DNA from: Bradyrhizobium sp. CCGB12
GTDB lineage: Bacteria; Pseudomonadota; Alphaproteobacteria; Rhizobiales; Xanthobacteraceae
Assembly (NCBI RefSeq): GCF_024199845.1
Contig: NZ_JANADO010000001.1
Span: 7,502,001-7,566,000 of the forward strand
DNA: 64,000 bases
Direction of reading: 5' to 3'
Numbering within the stretch: position 1 is the first letter of the stretch; every line of letters starts with the position of its first letter. The position numbers were made by a program, and so were the translations under genes. Below, one piece after another: positions 46,842 to 55,680 of the stretch. A model generated the notes under the pieces. The model saw only the letters and a program-made list of their open reading frames with translations. It had not been told where the DNA came from and did no database searches.

Positions 46842-47332
46842 TCGAATCTTATCCCAGCCCCAGTGTGGGTTGGGACACAGCTACTGAAACGCCGATCAAT
46901 CGTTTTCGGTTCCATCGAACCGCGGCGTAACTGTTGCGAATGAACCACGACAGAGCGGCCCCAAGTCTCCCAAACAGTCGAGCCACATGCCTAGGGTTAC
47001 GCCGCCACTACCGAAAAACGATCGGCCTGCGGAATGTGCCCACCGAAACCAGCTTTCCATCAGCTTTGAATGTCCGCTAATGGGATGGACCGGCTGCTTC
47101 CTCCGCGGGGGATAGTCTGCAAATACTACCCCGCAGCACCGGAGAAGCAGCCCATGGACACCACCACACAGCCCCTGGCCTGGATCGCATGGACATCGGG
47201 AAGGACGGCTTTGGCACGGACGGCAAGATCGCTCCGTCGCAAGATCAAGCGCCTGGCGCTCGTCGAGGCCCTGCTGGGAAGTCGACAGTGCGAGTCGCTT
47301 AGCGGAGGTCAGCCAGGGGTAATGAGATGGCC
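46842..47332. other. Non-coding gap
   Basis: About 490 bases between the kinase and the cold-shock-domain gene. It must include the kinase promoter. I see several short frames but none with credible sequence, and no clear repeats. Confidence 0.4.
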
Positions 47333-47596
47333 TCAATCAGCCTTTTTGCTTCTCACAGGAGCGGGCTCGCCTGCGAGCGCGGTGCTGGTGTCTATCGAGA
47401 GCACTTCGATAACCCGCCGTCGATCCGCTTGCGTTTCCACTCGGACGCGGATGGTTGTCCCCGCAGGGATGGTCACATAGCCACCGGCTTTCAGAACCGA
47501 AACATGGAGAAACGCATCGCCGATGCCTCCCTCCAGCTCAACGAAGCCAAACTTCTTGTCTAGCCTGAACCAAGACACTCGCCCCCATGCGATCAT
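47333..47596 (-). CDS. Cold-shock-domain protein, divergent
   Basis: This 87-residue protein starts MIAWGRVSWFRLDKKFGFVE. The first RNA-binding motif (K-x-F-G-F-V) and the second (DAFLHVSVL) of a cold-shock domain are present, and the C-terminus has a 20-residue extension rich in Ala/Pro/Lys. It is less typical than CspA, lacking the aromatic patch in part. The ATG at 47596 is preferred to the TTG at 47608. It is the only intact cold-shock-type gene in the window. Confidence 0.75.
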   Translation of the reverse strand: MIAWGRVSWFRLDKKFGFVELEGGIGDAFLHVSVLKAGGYVTIPAGTTIRVRVETQADRRRVIEVLSIDTSTALAGEPAPVRSKKAD

Positions 47597-47739
47597 CTGA
47601 AATTTCAATCCATCGAATCTTAAGGGAACTACGTGGGTAGCCTTAGTAGCACGAGGTACCTACAAAGTAGCCGAATTTGGTTTGTGGACGATCACGCGCC
47701 GTATTAGCCTAGGGGGAACATCCTGAGGTGGGCGGCAAG

Positions 47740-48729
47740 ATGAATCTCGAAGACTTGTACCGGCTTCTGCGCAGCGAACACGTTCAGGCGCAAGGGATCG
47801 TTGACACCCTGGAGGAGCCTCTCCTGGTGCTTGACCAGACGGGTTGCGTCCTTAGCGCCAACCGCGGGTTTTATGAGACGTTCAGGGTGGGACGCGACGA
47901 CACGGTTGGACGCAGCCTATTCGCCCTTGGTGACGGTCAATGGGACATCCCCGAACTCAGGCAGCTCGTGAGCGAGATCGTTCCCAAGTCTGCTGCCATC
48001 GTTGGATATGAGGTAGCCGCCGAGTTCCCAACCATCGGCCGGCGCACGATGCTGGTCAGCGCGCGTCGCCTGGTTCACCCCGATAATAACAGCACGAGCA
48101 TTCTGATCCTGTTTGAGGACGTGACCGACAGACGCCACGGCGAGATCCAAAGGGAGATTCTCCTCGCTGAAACGCGCCATCGGATGAAGAACCTCCTCGG
48201 GATCGTGCGCTCTCTTGCCAACCAGACCGTTGTGGAAGGCCGGTCAGCCAAGGAGTACCGCGACGCCTTCTTGGGACGGTTCCAAGCTGTGGCCGAGGCC
48301 GAGACCCTCGCGCTGGCCGGCAGCGCTGAAGCCGACCTGAGCGCTCTTGTTGAGCAATTGTTGAAGGCCGCAGGTCCGGAGCGATGCCGGCTGATCGCCG
48401 GGCCGGCAGTCCATCTTAAGTCACGACAGGTCATGCCGATGAGCCTCATTCTGCATGAACTCGTCACCAATGCCTGGAAATACGGAGCTTTTTCCAAGCC
48501 CGGAGGGCTCGTTCACCTAAGCTGGCGCATTTCGGAGGAGGAGGGCAAATCCCTTCTTCACATCGATTGGCGAGAGGAAAACGGCCCGCCCGTCACGCCG
48601 CCAACTCGCTCGGGCTTTGGCTCCAGGCTCATTGACCTCAGCGCCGTGCAGGGCTTACGCGGCGCGGTGGAACTGAAGTATGAGCCAACCGGTTTAAGGG
48701 TTCACATCACTGCGCCTGTGGAGTCTTGA
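47740..48729 (+). CDS. HWE-family histidine kinase with PAS sensor
   Basis: This 329-residue kinase has an N-terminal PAS-like sensor (TLEEPLLVLDQTGCVLSANR) and an HWE/HisKA_2 transmitter: His147 in ETRHRMKNLLGIV, the Asn box LILHELVTNAWKYGA, the W-x-E feature as DWREENG, and GFGSRLID. HWE kinases are abundant in Rhizobiales and often control the general stress response or light responses. A GTG at 47728 would add four residues. The receiver gene right after it is the probable partner. Confidence 0.88.
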   Translation: MNLEDLYRLLRSEHVQAQGIVDTLEEPLLVLDQTGCVLSANRGFYETFRVGRDDTVGRSLFALGDGQWDIPELRQLVSEIVPKSAAIVGYEVAAEFPTIGRRTMLVSARRLVHPDNNSTSILILFEDVTDRRHGEIQREILLAETRHRMKNLLGIVRSLANQTVVEGRSAKEYRDAFLGRFQAVAEAETLALAGSAEADLSALVEQLLKAAGPERCRLIAGPAVHLKSRQVMPMSLILHELVTNAWKYGAFSKPGGLVHLSWRISEEEGKSLLHIDWREENGPPVTPPTRSGFGSRLIDLSAVQGLRGAVELKYEPTGLRVHITAPVES

Positions 48730-48747
48730 ACCCGGGGACAACACATC

Positions 48748-49113
48748 TTGCACGACGCTCCCCGAATATTGGTGGTCGAAGATGAGTACCTCATCGCATT
48801 GGAGCTTGACACTGTTCTAAGGGCTGCCGGCTATCAGGTGCTCGGTCCTGCCCGAGACGTAAATGATGCTCTGGCGATGCTGAGGGCAGAGCGGCCTGAC
48901 GCTGCCATCCTCGATGTCAACCTTGGAGGGCAATGGGTCACTCCTGTGGCGGAAGTCCTCCGAGCAGCGTCTGTGCCATTCATTCTGGCCAGCGGTTACA
49001 GTGCGGCCGATGTCCAAGCCGCGCCTGCACTGCGCGATGCAGTCAACGTTGGAAAATCCTGGAGGCCGGAGTTTCTCCTGAAAGTCCTCAGCGGAGCGTT
49101 ATCCCGCGCGTGA
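48748..49113 (+). CDS. Single-domain response regulator (receiver only)
   Basis: This 121-residue receiver has ILVVEDEYLIALEL (acidic pair) and the phospho-accepting Asp in AAILDVNLGG, then PFILASGYS. The final Lys is seen as VGKSW, not the usual KP. It has no output domain, so it may act as a phosphate relay or sink. The start is a TTG 19 bases after the HWE kinase stop, so the two are likely one operon. Confidence 0.85.
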   Translation: MHDAPRILVVEDEYLIALELDTVLRAAGYQVLGPARDVNDALAMLRAERPDAAILDVNLGGQWVTPVAEVLRAASVPFILASGYSAADVQAAPALRDAVNVGKSWRPEFLLKVLSGALSRA

Positions 49114-49174
49114 GCATGGCCCAATAGGCTTGCGTCCCATGGGCTGCAAAGGCCGATCCAGAGAATGAAGCGGA

Positions 49175-49375
49175 TCAGGTCGGCGGCCGTAAGCCCGGCG
49201 AGTGCAGCCACTCGCTCACGTGCGAGCCGGTCTCGCATTGTCGGGCCTTGCGGAGCAATTGGTCTCGTCTGAAACCAGGTGGAAGCGATTGAGCTTCTAC
49301 GCGAAGGCGCTGGGCCTCTCGGGCAAGTCGTTCTTCGAGTGACAGGATTTGCTTAAATCGGCGACGACGCTGCAT
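49175..49375 (-). CDS. Small basic hypothetical protein
   Basis: This 66-residue protein, MQRRRRFKQILSLEERLARE, then AQSLPPGFRRDQLLRKARQC and SEWLHSPGLRPPT, is of a type very common in Bradyrhizobium genomes, usually in many copies. It is highly basic and helical, without an assigned function. Convergent with the receiver gene. Confidence 0.75.
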   Translation of the reverse strand: MQRRRRFKQILSLEERLAREAQRLRVEAQSLPPGFRRDQLLRKARQCETGSHVSEWLHSPGLRPPT

Positions 49376-50146
49376 AGCACAACCTCGGAGCTTACGGGTC
49401 CTAACCGTTGGGTTTTAGATTTCAGACTTTAAGTAGCGAGAAAACGACCTGGCATTTTCATAAGTTAATGACCTGCATTCAGTTCGCGGATTTCAAACCA
49501 GGCGACTGAGGCCGCAAACTGGCAGCGGCCGCACCGGCTCCAGAAGAAAACGACAAGGCGTGCAGAACCGGTGGCTGGGACGTTCGCATGTCGTCTTCGA
49601 ATGGTAGGTGGAACCATGTGGAATTTGAATATTTGCTCCAAACGAGAATGGCTGTTGATGGGGCACCCGCATCCTGGTGATTCTCGTTCTCAGCCACTAC
49701 GGGACTTTTTGGGCTCTTGGACCACTATTTTTGCTCCCGCGGCTTAGGTTAGTCAGCTGAGAACGCCTTCCAAAGACCGCGAGGCGGTCGAACGCCTCGA
49801 CCTGAATGGTCGACCGGATTTGCGCTTTGCTGCGCCCAGCACGATTCATTGCGTATACATGTGCTGGAAGACGGAGAAGGTTCGAAGCCAGGTGCTCTCC
49901 CTCCGCCACCCCATCAAAAGCGTTTCGTACCTTGAGCCGCAGACTGGCCAGAAACTCGGCTGTTTTCCTGCATTCCCGCGCACGGAGAATTCCCAAGGGT
50001 GCGCCAAGAAGGGCCTGAATGCATCTGGAGAACCGAATTTTCTCCGAATCTTTGAACCCGCAAAATCGGTCTAGTACGGCATTTTCTCTAGAATCAACGG
50101 CTTGGCTGCGCGGCGGTTTGGATCCCTCTCGCTCACCCAAAGGCCC
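49376..50146. other. Non-coding gap left of the tRNA fragment
   Basis: About 770 bases. Two minus-strand frames (49479-49697 and 49697-50227) exist but the second runs antisense through a tRNA fragment and neither resembles a protein family. I support no gene here. Confidence 0.4.
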
Positions 50147-50196
50147 CTTCATTTGTAATGACGGGGTCGGGGGTTCGAATCCCTCTTGCGGCACCA
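50147..50196 (+). tRNA. 3' fragment of a tRNA-Thr gene (probable attachment-site remnant)
   Basis: Fifty bases match the second half of a tRNA: an anticodon arm with loop TTTGTAA (anticodon TGT, one stem mismatch), a five-base variable loop, a T arm GGGGG-TTCGAAT-CCCTC and a 3' acceptor strand ending GCACCA. No D arm or matching 5' acceptor strand is found upstream. Such 3' halves are left when an element integrates into a tRNA gene. Not expected to give a tRNA. Confidence 0.7.
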
Positions 50197-50439
50197 GCCT
50201 TTTCAAGTACTTACGTCGAACTCGCAAATCGGCCGCATGTCAGTAGGTACGGTGAAGGTACGCTCGTGCCTGTTGGTGCGGTGTGCGTGATTGTTGCGAT
50301 GATGGTTTTGGTGATGATTTTGATAATGTTTGTGAGAGCACAGTGGATGTAACCGAGTTGGTTACAACGAGTGCTTTACAGAATGATCTGTACGCCTAGT
50401 GTACGGGAATGTTCGGGACGAATCGTCCTAATTCGAAAA

Positions 50440-50475
50440 CAAACGGCCCGAAGGGTTTCCCCAACGAGCCGTTTG
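50440..50475. other. Hairpin
   Basis: CAAACGGC (50440-50447) pairs perfectly with GCCGTTTG (50468-50475) around a 20-base loop. No T run follows on either strand. It may be the terminator remnant of the tRNA locus or a recombination feature. The rest of the gap 50197-50697 shows no gene. Confidence 0.4.
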
Positions 50476-50697
50476 CTGGTCCCGTCAGGTTACTGACGCG
50501 GATCGCCACGGGCGAGCGGAGCCGGATCGTACTTGGCAGTTGACCGGCTCTGCCGCCACGGATGCGAATCGAGCTTTGCCGACTCGCCTAGGGACTCTCA
50601 GGGAGAAGGGTCCCGGTTTCAAGAGATTGCGAGTCAGTTCCCCACGATTTACCACCCAATAATGGGTGCCGAGCGCTCGGAGCTGGGTTGCAATTCT

Positions 50698-51183
50698 ATG
50701 GCTGCATCAGACGCGTCGTTGTGGCCCGTGGTGGTCGGCGGGCTTTTGACTCTAGCGGGCACCACTGCCGGTTCGGTGGTGACGATCATTCGCGATGTCG
50801 CGCAACAACGGCGGGATGCGAAGAAACGACGCGCGGATAAGCTCGAAGAACTGGTTGCGGCCATTTATGATTTTAACAATTGGTTGGAATGCGAGCGAAA
50901 TCGAAAAGTGTACGGGGAAGCCATCCCGGCGGCAATGACGCCCTTCGCCAAGGTGCAATCCATTACTTCCATCTATTTTCCGCGCTTCTCCAAGTTGGTC
51001 ACGGAGTTGGACGTCGCCGCAAGTCAGTTGGAGGTTTGGATTGCTAAGGGAGCGCATAAGCGGCTCAACAAAGACATCGCCGGCTTAAACGACGGGTGGC
51101 CGGAGGTATACGAACCGTATATGGAAAAGCGTGAGGGTTTGCTGTCGGCACTTGGGAAGTATGCCCGCGAAGAACTGCAATAG
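50698..51183 (+). CDS. Hypothetical membrane-anchored protein
   Basis: This 161-residue protein has a single N-terminal hydrophobic helix (about residues 9-27, VVVGGLLTLAGTTAGSVVTI) and then a charged region QQRRDAKKRRADKLEELVAA with predicted helices. The topology suggests a short periplasmic start and a cytoplasmic helical body. No family recognised. The frame is open upstream to 50533, but the hydrophobic start at 50698 is natural. It is followed by 300 bases without a gene and then the restriction enzyme. Confidence 0.6.
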   Translation: MAASDASLWPVVVGGLLTLAGTTAGSVVTIIRDVAQQRRDAKKRRADKLEELVAAIYDFNNWLECERNRKVYGEAIPAAMTPFAKVQSITSIYFPRFSKLVTELDVAASQLEVWIAKGAHKRLNKDIAGLNDGWPEVYEPYMEKREGLLSALGKYAREELQ

Positions 51184-51486
51184 CCCAAATTCCGGAATTT
51201 TCTTCGTCGCGCCGGCACTGAGCCCTGCTCGCGCCTTCTGCGCGATTTCGGCCGAAAGCTACCTGCGGTTACAATGCGCCGGGGAAATTGATTCGGGGGC
51301 AATATATGGTGCAGATGAAAATCAAACGGCAAGCGTCACGCTCGTGCCTTAGTCATACTCACGCCGAGCAGAGTTTAACCGTCCGCACCTCCTCGGCTCT
51401 TGTGTGCACCTCGGATTGCGCATCTAAGGAGCGCATCGAGCCAGCCACCCCCCGATATCATCGACGAACAGGGGTCTAGCTAAAGC
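51184..51486. other. Non-coding gap before the restriction-modification gene
   Basis: No gene or clear hairpin seen. It likely holds the promoter of the MmeI-type gene. Confidence 0.4.
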
Positions 51487-54273
51487 ATGCGTCTTTCTTG
51501 GAATGAAATCCGAGCCCGCGCAGCTCGTTTTGCTGACGACTGGGCCGACGCGGCTTATGAAAAAGGCGAGACCCAGAGTTTCTATAATGACTTCTTCGAA
51601 GTCTTTGGAGTCAAGCGGCGCAAGGTCGCGAGCTTTGAACAGCCTGTAAAACTACTAGGTACTAAACGTGGCTTCATCGATTTATTCTGGAAAGGCGTCC
51701 TCCTGGTCGAGCAAAAAAGTGCCGGGCTCGACCTAAGCAGGGCGAAGAGCCAAGCGCTCGACTATTTCCCTGGGTTGAGAGATGCGGAGCTTCCGCGTTT
51801 CATTCTAGTTTCAGATTTCCAAACGTTCGAACTTTTCGATCTCGAAGAGGATTCGGCGGTTGCATTTCGCCTCTCTGATCTGCCTGCGAACATCGAGCAA
51901 TTTGGATTCATTCTCGGCGTTCAAAAGCGCTCTTTTAAAGATCAGGACCCTGTCAATGTCGAAGCCTCAGAAATCATGGGGCGTTTGCATGATTCTTTGG
52001 AGGCGGCTGGATATGATGGTCACGATCTTGAAAGGTTATTGGTCCGACTTGTATTCTGCCTTTTCGCTGACGATACCGGCATCTTTGAGCCGCGGGGCAT
52101 CTTTCTCGACCTCATTCAGCTTCGAACCCAGGAAGATGGCAGCGACACCGGACGAACATTGATTGAGCTGTTCGACGTGCTGAACCAGCTCGAATCAAAA
52201 CGTCAGAAGACATTGGACGAAGACTTAGCGGCCTTCCCCTATATAAACGGACAACTTTTCGCTGAGCGTCTTCCGACTCCGGCCTTTGATCTGAAGATGC
52301 GCGCACTTCTTATTGAAGCCTGCGAATTCAACTGGGGGGCCGTCTCGCCGGCAATCTTCGGATCGCTGTTTCAATCTGTTATGAATGCCAAGGAACGCCG
52401 AGCAAGCGGAGCGCACTACACTACTGAAAAAAACATAATGAAGGTCATTCAACCTCTCTTTCTCGACGATTTAAGAGCTGAGTTAGAGAGATTGCGTATC
52501 CATCGAGGCACGAGACGGGACGCCGAGCTTCGGGCATTTCACGACAGGCTCTCTAAACTGACATTCTTTGATCCCGCCTGCGGCTGCGGGAATTTCTTGG
52601 TCATTGCTTACCGCGAGCTGCGAATGCTCGAAATCGAACTACTAAAGTTGCTCAATCCAAAAGGACAAAGAGTTCTAGATGTAAAAGCATTGTCTAGAAT
52701 TGACGTAGACCAGTTCTATGGAATTGAGATCAGTGAGTTCCCGGCTCTCATTGCGGAGACAGCGCTTTGGATGATGGATCACATCCTGAACAATCGGCTC
52801 AGCCTTGAATTTGGTGAAGGCTTCACGCGTATCCCGCTTAAGAACTCTCCGCATATTCACTGCGCCGACGCTTTAGAGAAAGACTGGGCCCAGGTATTGT
52901 CGCCTAGCGAGTGCTCATTCGTTCTGGGCAATCCGCCCTTCATAGGCCAAAGCTTCCAAAGTGCCGTTCAAAGACAACAGATGGCACGTTTAGTAGGCAG
53001 CGGGCGAGGCGGATCGCTGGATTATGTGAGTGGCTGGTTTATCAAGGCTGGAGAATATGTGAGGTCCTCGAAAGCGCATATCGGTTTCGTCGCCACGAAC
53101 TCGATTACGCAAGGCGAGCAAGTCGCTCAGCTATGGCCCATCTTGTTTCAGCGACACCATCTCGAAATCGCTTTTGCACATCGCACTTTTGCGTGGGGGT
53201 CCGATGCAAGAGGCGTCGCGCACGTTCACGTGGTCATACTGGGACTTACGCCGCGAAGTGATGAGCCACAGCAAAAGAGGCTATTTTCGTACAGTGATCT
53301 GAAAGGCGATCCGGTCGAGAGCCACCATGCATCGCTAGCCCCCTACTTGTTCGATGCGAGTCGGTTAGGAAACCGCCACTTGGTGGTTGACGACCGGCGA
53401 ACTCCGCTGTCTGCGCCAAGACCGATGAGGATGGGATCAAAGATTGTAGACGGCGGCCACTATATCTTCAACGACGAGCAACGAAGCGAGTTTTTGAAGC
53501 TTGAGCCGACTGCGGCGCCTTACATGCGGCCCTTCATCGGATCAGTCGAATACATAAACGGGCGAAATCGCTGGATCCTTCGCCTGGAAGGGGTTAGTCC
53601 GCAGACGTTGCGCAGCATGCCACAGGCCCTGAAACGAATTGCCGCGGTAAAGAGGTTTCGCGCAGGGAGTAAAAAAGCAAAAACAAGGGCACTGGCCGAC
53701 TTGCCTACGTCCTTCGAAGTCACGACCGTTCCGACCTCGGACTTTCTCTGCATTCCAGAGGTGAGTTCTGAGCGGCGAGAGTATGTTCCCATCGGATTTC
53801 TCCAGGCGCCAACGATACCGAGCAACTTGGTTCAGACGCTTCTCAATGCAGATCTGTGGGAGTTTGCGATTCTCACATCGAGAATGCATATGTCTTGGCT
53901 GCGCAACATCGGCGGCCGCTTAAAGAGCGATTATCGGTACTCGATAGGTATCGTATACAACTCCTTTCCATGGCCAATCGCTGACGAAAACGTCAAACTA
54001 AGGCTTCGCTCTCTAGCCCAGGCGATCTTAGACGCGCGCGCCGCGCATGCCGGCGCAACGCTTGCCGATTTATATGATCCAGACAGTATGCCGTCGCCTC
54101 TTCGGAGAGCGCACCAGGCGTTGGATTTAGCGGTTGATCGGCTCTACCGACCCGCGGCCTTCGCAGAAGATCGAGAGCGCGTCGAGCATTTATTTGGTCT
54201 TTATGAAGCTCTAGTTGCGCCAATAACCGCTGGACTCAAGCCGGCAGGAAGGAAAAGCCTGTCTAAAGCTTAG
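51487..54273 (+). CDS. MmeI-type single-chain restriction-modification enzyme (Type IIL)
   Basis: This 928-residue protein combines nuclease, adenine methyltransferase and target recognition. The N-terminal nuclease has Asp65-x9-Glu75-x-Lys77 in GFIDLFWKGVLLVEQKSAG, the same spacing as MmeI. A helical connector leads to the methyltransferase with motif I FDPACGCGNF (362-370) and motif IV GNPPF (481-485). Residues of about 600-850 should recognise the DNA target. Length matches MmeI (919). A single chain both cuts foreign DNA and protects the host. It is convergent with the CarD-like gene. Confidence 0.9.
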   Translation: MRLSWNEIRARAARFADDWADAAYEKGETQSFYNDFFEVFGVKRRKVASFEQPVKLLGTKRGFIDLFWKGVLLVEQKSAGLDLSRAKSQALDYFPGLRDAELPRFILVSDFQTFELFDLEEDSAVAFRLSDLPANIEQFGFILGVQKRSFKDQDPVNVEASEIMGRLHDSLEAAGYDGHDLERLLVRLVFCLFADDTGIFEPRGIFLDLIQLRTQEDGSDTGRTLIELFDVLNQLESKRQKTLDEDLAAFPYINGQLFAERLPTPAFDLKMRALLIEACEFNWGAVSPAIFGSLFQSVMNAKERRASGAHYTTEKNIMKVIQPLFLDDLRAELERLRIHRGTRRDAELRAFHDRLSKLTFFDPACGCGNFLVIAYRELRMLEIELLKLLNPKGQRVLDVKALSRIDVDQFYGIEISEFPALIAETALWMMDHILNNRLSLEFGEGFTRIPLKNSPHIHCADALEKDWAQVLSPSECSFVLGNPPFIGQSFQSAVQRQQMARLVGSGRGGSLDYVSGWFIKAGEYVRSSKAHIGFVATNSITQGEQVAQLWPILFQRHHLEIAFAHRTFAWGSDARGVAHVHVVILGLTPRSDEPQQKRLFSYSDLKGDPVESHHASLAPYLFDASRLGNRHLVVDDRRTPLSAPRPMRMGSKIVDGGHYIFNDEQRSEFLKLEPTAAPYMRPFIGSVEYINGRNRWILRLEGVSPQTLRSMPQALKRIAAVKRFRAGSKKAKTRALADLPTSFEVTTVPTSDFLCIPEVSSERREYVPIGFLQAPTIPSNLVQTLLNADLWEFAILTSRMHMSWLRNIGGRLKSDYRYSIGIVYNSFPWPIADENVKLRLRSLAQAILDARAAHAGATLADLYDPDSMPSPLRRAHQALDLAVDRLYRPAAFAEDRERVEHLFGLYEALVAPITAGLKPAGRKSLSKA

Positions 54274-54339
54274 CGTGCCGAAGTCACAGAACGCCTCAAA
54301 CAATCTCGCCCCTCATGGGGAAACAAGAATCGGGCGCTG

Positions 54340-55284
54340 CTAGTCGTGCCGCCTCAATAGTGCGCTAGCAATCACTAAGCTTTCACACCGCTTGACAGCT
54401 TCCTCTTCTGTCAGCTGTTCGACGACGGCAACTTCTCTGGACAGGCGATCAAGTGCCGCCCCATACAACTGACGCTCACTGTAGCTCTGTTCCCGGCCTG
54501 AGGTTGGCCGGTATAGATCACGGACCACTTCCGCGATGGCAACGATAGCTCCTGAATTGATCTTGGCTTCGTACTCCTGCGCCCTTTGGGCCCATGTCGC
54601 TTCGGACATCTGAGGCGGCTGATCCAAAGCGCGATACGCGTCTTGAATGCTTCCAGAATCGCACAATTTGCGCATTCCGACATTTGCGACCTTTGCTGTA
54701 GGAACGCGGAGGGTCATCTTATCCTTGATGAAGTTGATGACAAACAACTCCAGTTTCGCTCCAGCGATTTCTTGCTCTTCTATTGCAAGGATTTGACCGA
54801 CGCCGTGAGCGGGGTAGACGACAAACTCGTTGACCTCAAAGCCCTGCCGCTCGCGGATTCGAGGTGGCGCGGGTGAATTCGTCTGCAGTTCTATTTCGTG
54901 TCGGGGCGGGCCGCCGGTGCCTGAGGCGACATCCTCACGAGAAACGGCCGCCAATGACCTTAAACGCTGTCCCGTTTGGAATGCCTCGTAACGACCCTGC
55001 AATGTACTTGCATAGGCTTTTGCGCTGAAATAGTCGCTCGGCGCGAAAATCCTTTGGGCTAAGGAGAGAGCATGCGCAATGCGGTCGGCGATCTGGACCT
55101 GAGTCCATCGCTCCTCGCGAATGAACGATAATAATGCTGTGTCGTCTCCAGCGCCTGCCTTGAGCAGGAGGTTGGCTAACATCAACTGCCCCGGATCATT
55201 GTTCATCCGGACCATCTTGCGCATGCCCCACAGCCAATAGAGACCGATTGCAGCGATGACGATAGCGACGCCGTAGAGCATCAT
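54340..55284 (-). CDS. Membrane-anchored CarD/CdnL-like protein
   Basis: This 314-residue protein has an N-terminal transmembrane helix (residues 4-20, YGVAIVIAAIGLYWLWG), a helical linker region (25-145) and a complete CarD/CdnL region (149-305): FEVNEFVVYPAHGVGQILAI, then KMTLRVPTAKVANVGMRKL, WAQRAQEYEAKINSG and YSERQLYGAALDRLSRE. Ordinary CdnL is a soluble protein of about 165 residues that binds the RNA polymerase beta subunit and stabilises open complexes. Here the same domain is tethered to the membrane, presumably with the CarD part in the cytoplasm. GGAAGGGG precedes the ATG. The small membrane protein gene lies 30 bases upstream. Confidence 0.88.
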   Translation of the reverse strand: MMLYGVAIVIAAIGLYWLWGMRKMVRMNNDPGQLMLANLLLKAGAGDDTALLSFIREERWTQVQIADRIAHALSLAQRIFAPSDYFSAKAYASTLQGRYEAFQTGQRLRSLAAVSREDVASGTGGPPRHEIELQTNSPAPPRIRERQGFEVNEFVVYPAHGVGQILAIEEQEIAGAKLELFVINFIKDKMTLRVPTAKVANVGMRKLCDSGSIQDAYRALDQPPQMSEATWAQRAQEYEAKINSGAIVAIAEVVRDLYRPTSGREQSYSERQLYGAALDRLSREVAVVEQLTEEEAVKRCESLVIASALLRRHD

Positions 55285-55314
55285 TTCCCCTTCCGGTATA
55301 GGAGGCGCGACGAT

Positions 55315-55527
55315 CTAAAAGATAAAGCCAACCACCGCAGTCGCGATTGCTGCGTAAATGGCACCGGCGAATATCGATCCGAGTATCGCTTTGCTTGGCT
55401 CCGCGCGATAGTCTGCGCGCGAGCCATACTTCGCTACGTTCGAGCTATTCGTGGCGCCCCGAGCAAACTGCGAAAGGATGGTGCACAGAACGAGCGCTAT
55501 GAAGAAGACAGTCCAGGACCAATTCAT
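55315..55527 (-). CDS. Small two-helix membrane protein
   Basis: This 70-residue protein starts MNWSWTVFFIALVLCTILSQ and ends with a second helix GSIFAGAIYAAIATAVVGFI. A short polar loop lies between. The ATG at 55527 begins the first helix; an upstream reading to 55566 adds polar residues and looks false. It is 30 bases before the membrane-anchored CarD gene on the same strand, so the two are likely co-transcribed and may interact in the membrane. No family recognised. Confidence 0.65.
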   Translation of the reverse strand: MNWSWTVFFIALVLCTILSQFARGATNSSNVAKYGSRADYRAEPSKAILGSIFAGAIYAAIATAVVGFIF

Positions 55528-55680
55528 TTTGCCGCCCCTATTGATTGAAGCGCTATAAGAAAGCACGTTTAGGTTCCACGCGAAACCACGGAATAGCCTT
55601 CGTCAGCAGCCGAAATACCGGAATCTTTTCCGCGCGGCGCCAGAGGGTCCCGAGCCGCCCGGGGGACCAAAGATCGATGT

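Noticed and set aside
47070..47332. Plus-strand frame at 47070-47480 as a small gene
   Set aside because: It overlaps the end of the cold-shock-domain gene, has no ribosome site, and shows no family-like pattern.
50147..50196. A complete tRNA gene
   Set aside because: No 5' acceptor strand or D arm lies upstream in any reasonable arrangement; only the 3' half is present.
49697..50227. A minus-strand frame of 176 residues with a QEGFEPPTPS start
   Set aside because: That peptide is the familiar false translation of the antisense of a tRNA 3' end; the frame crosses the tRNA fragment.
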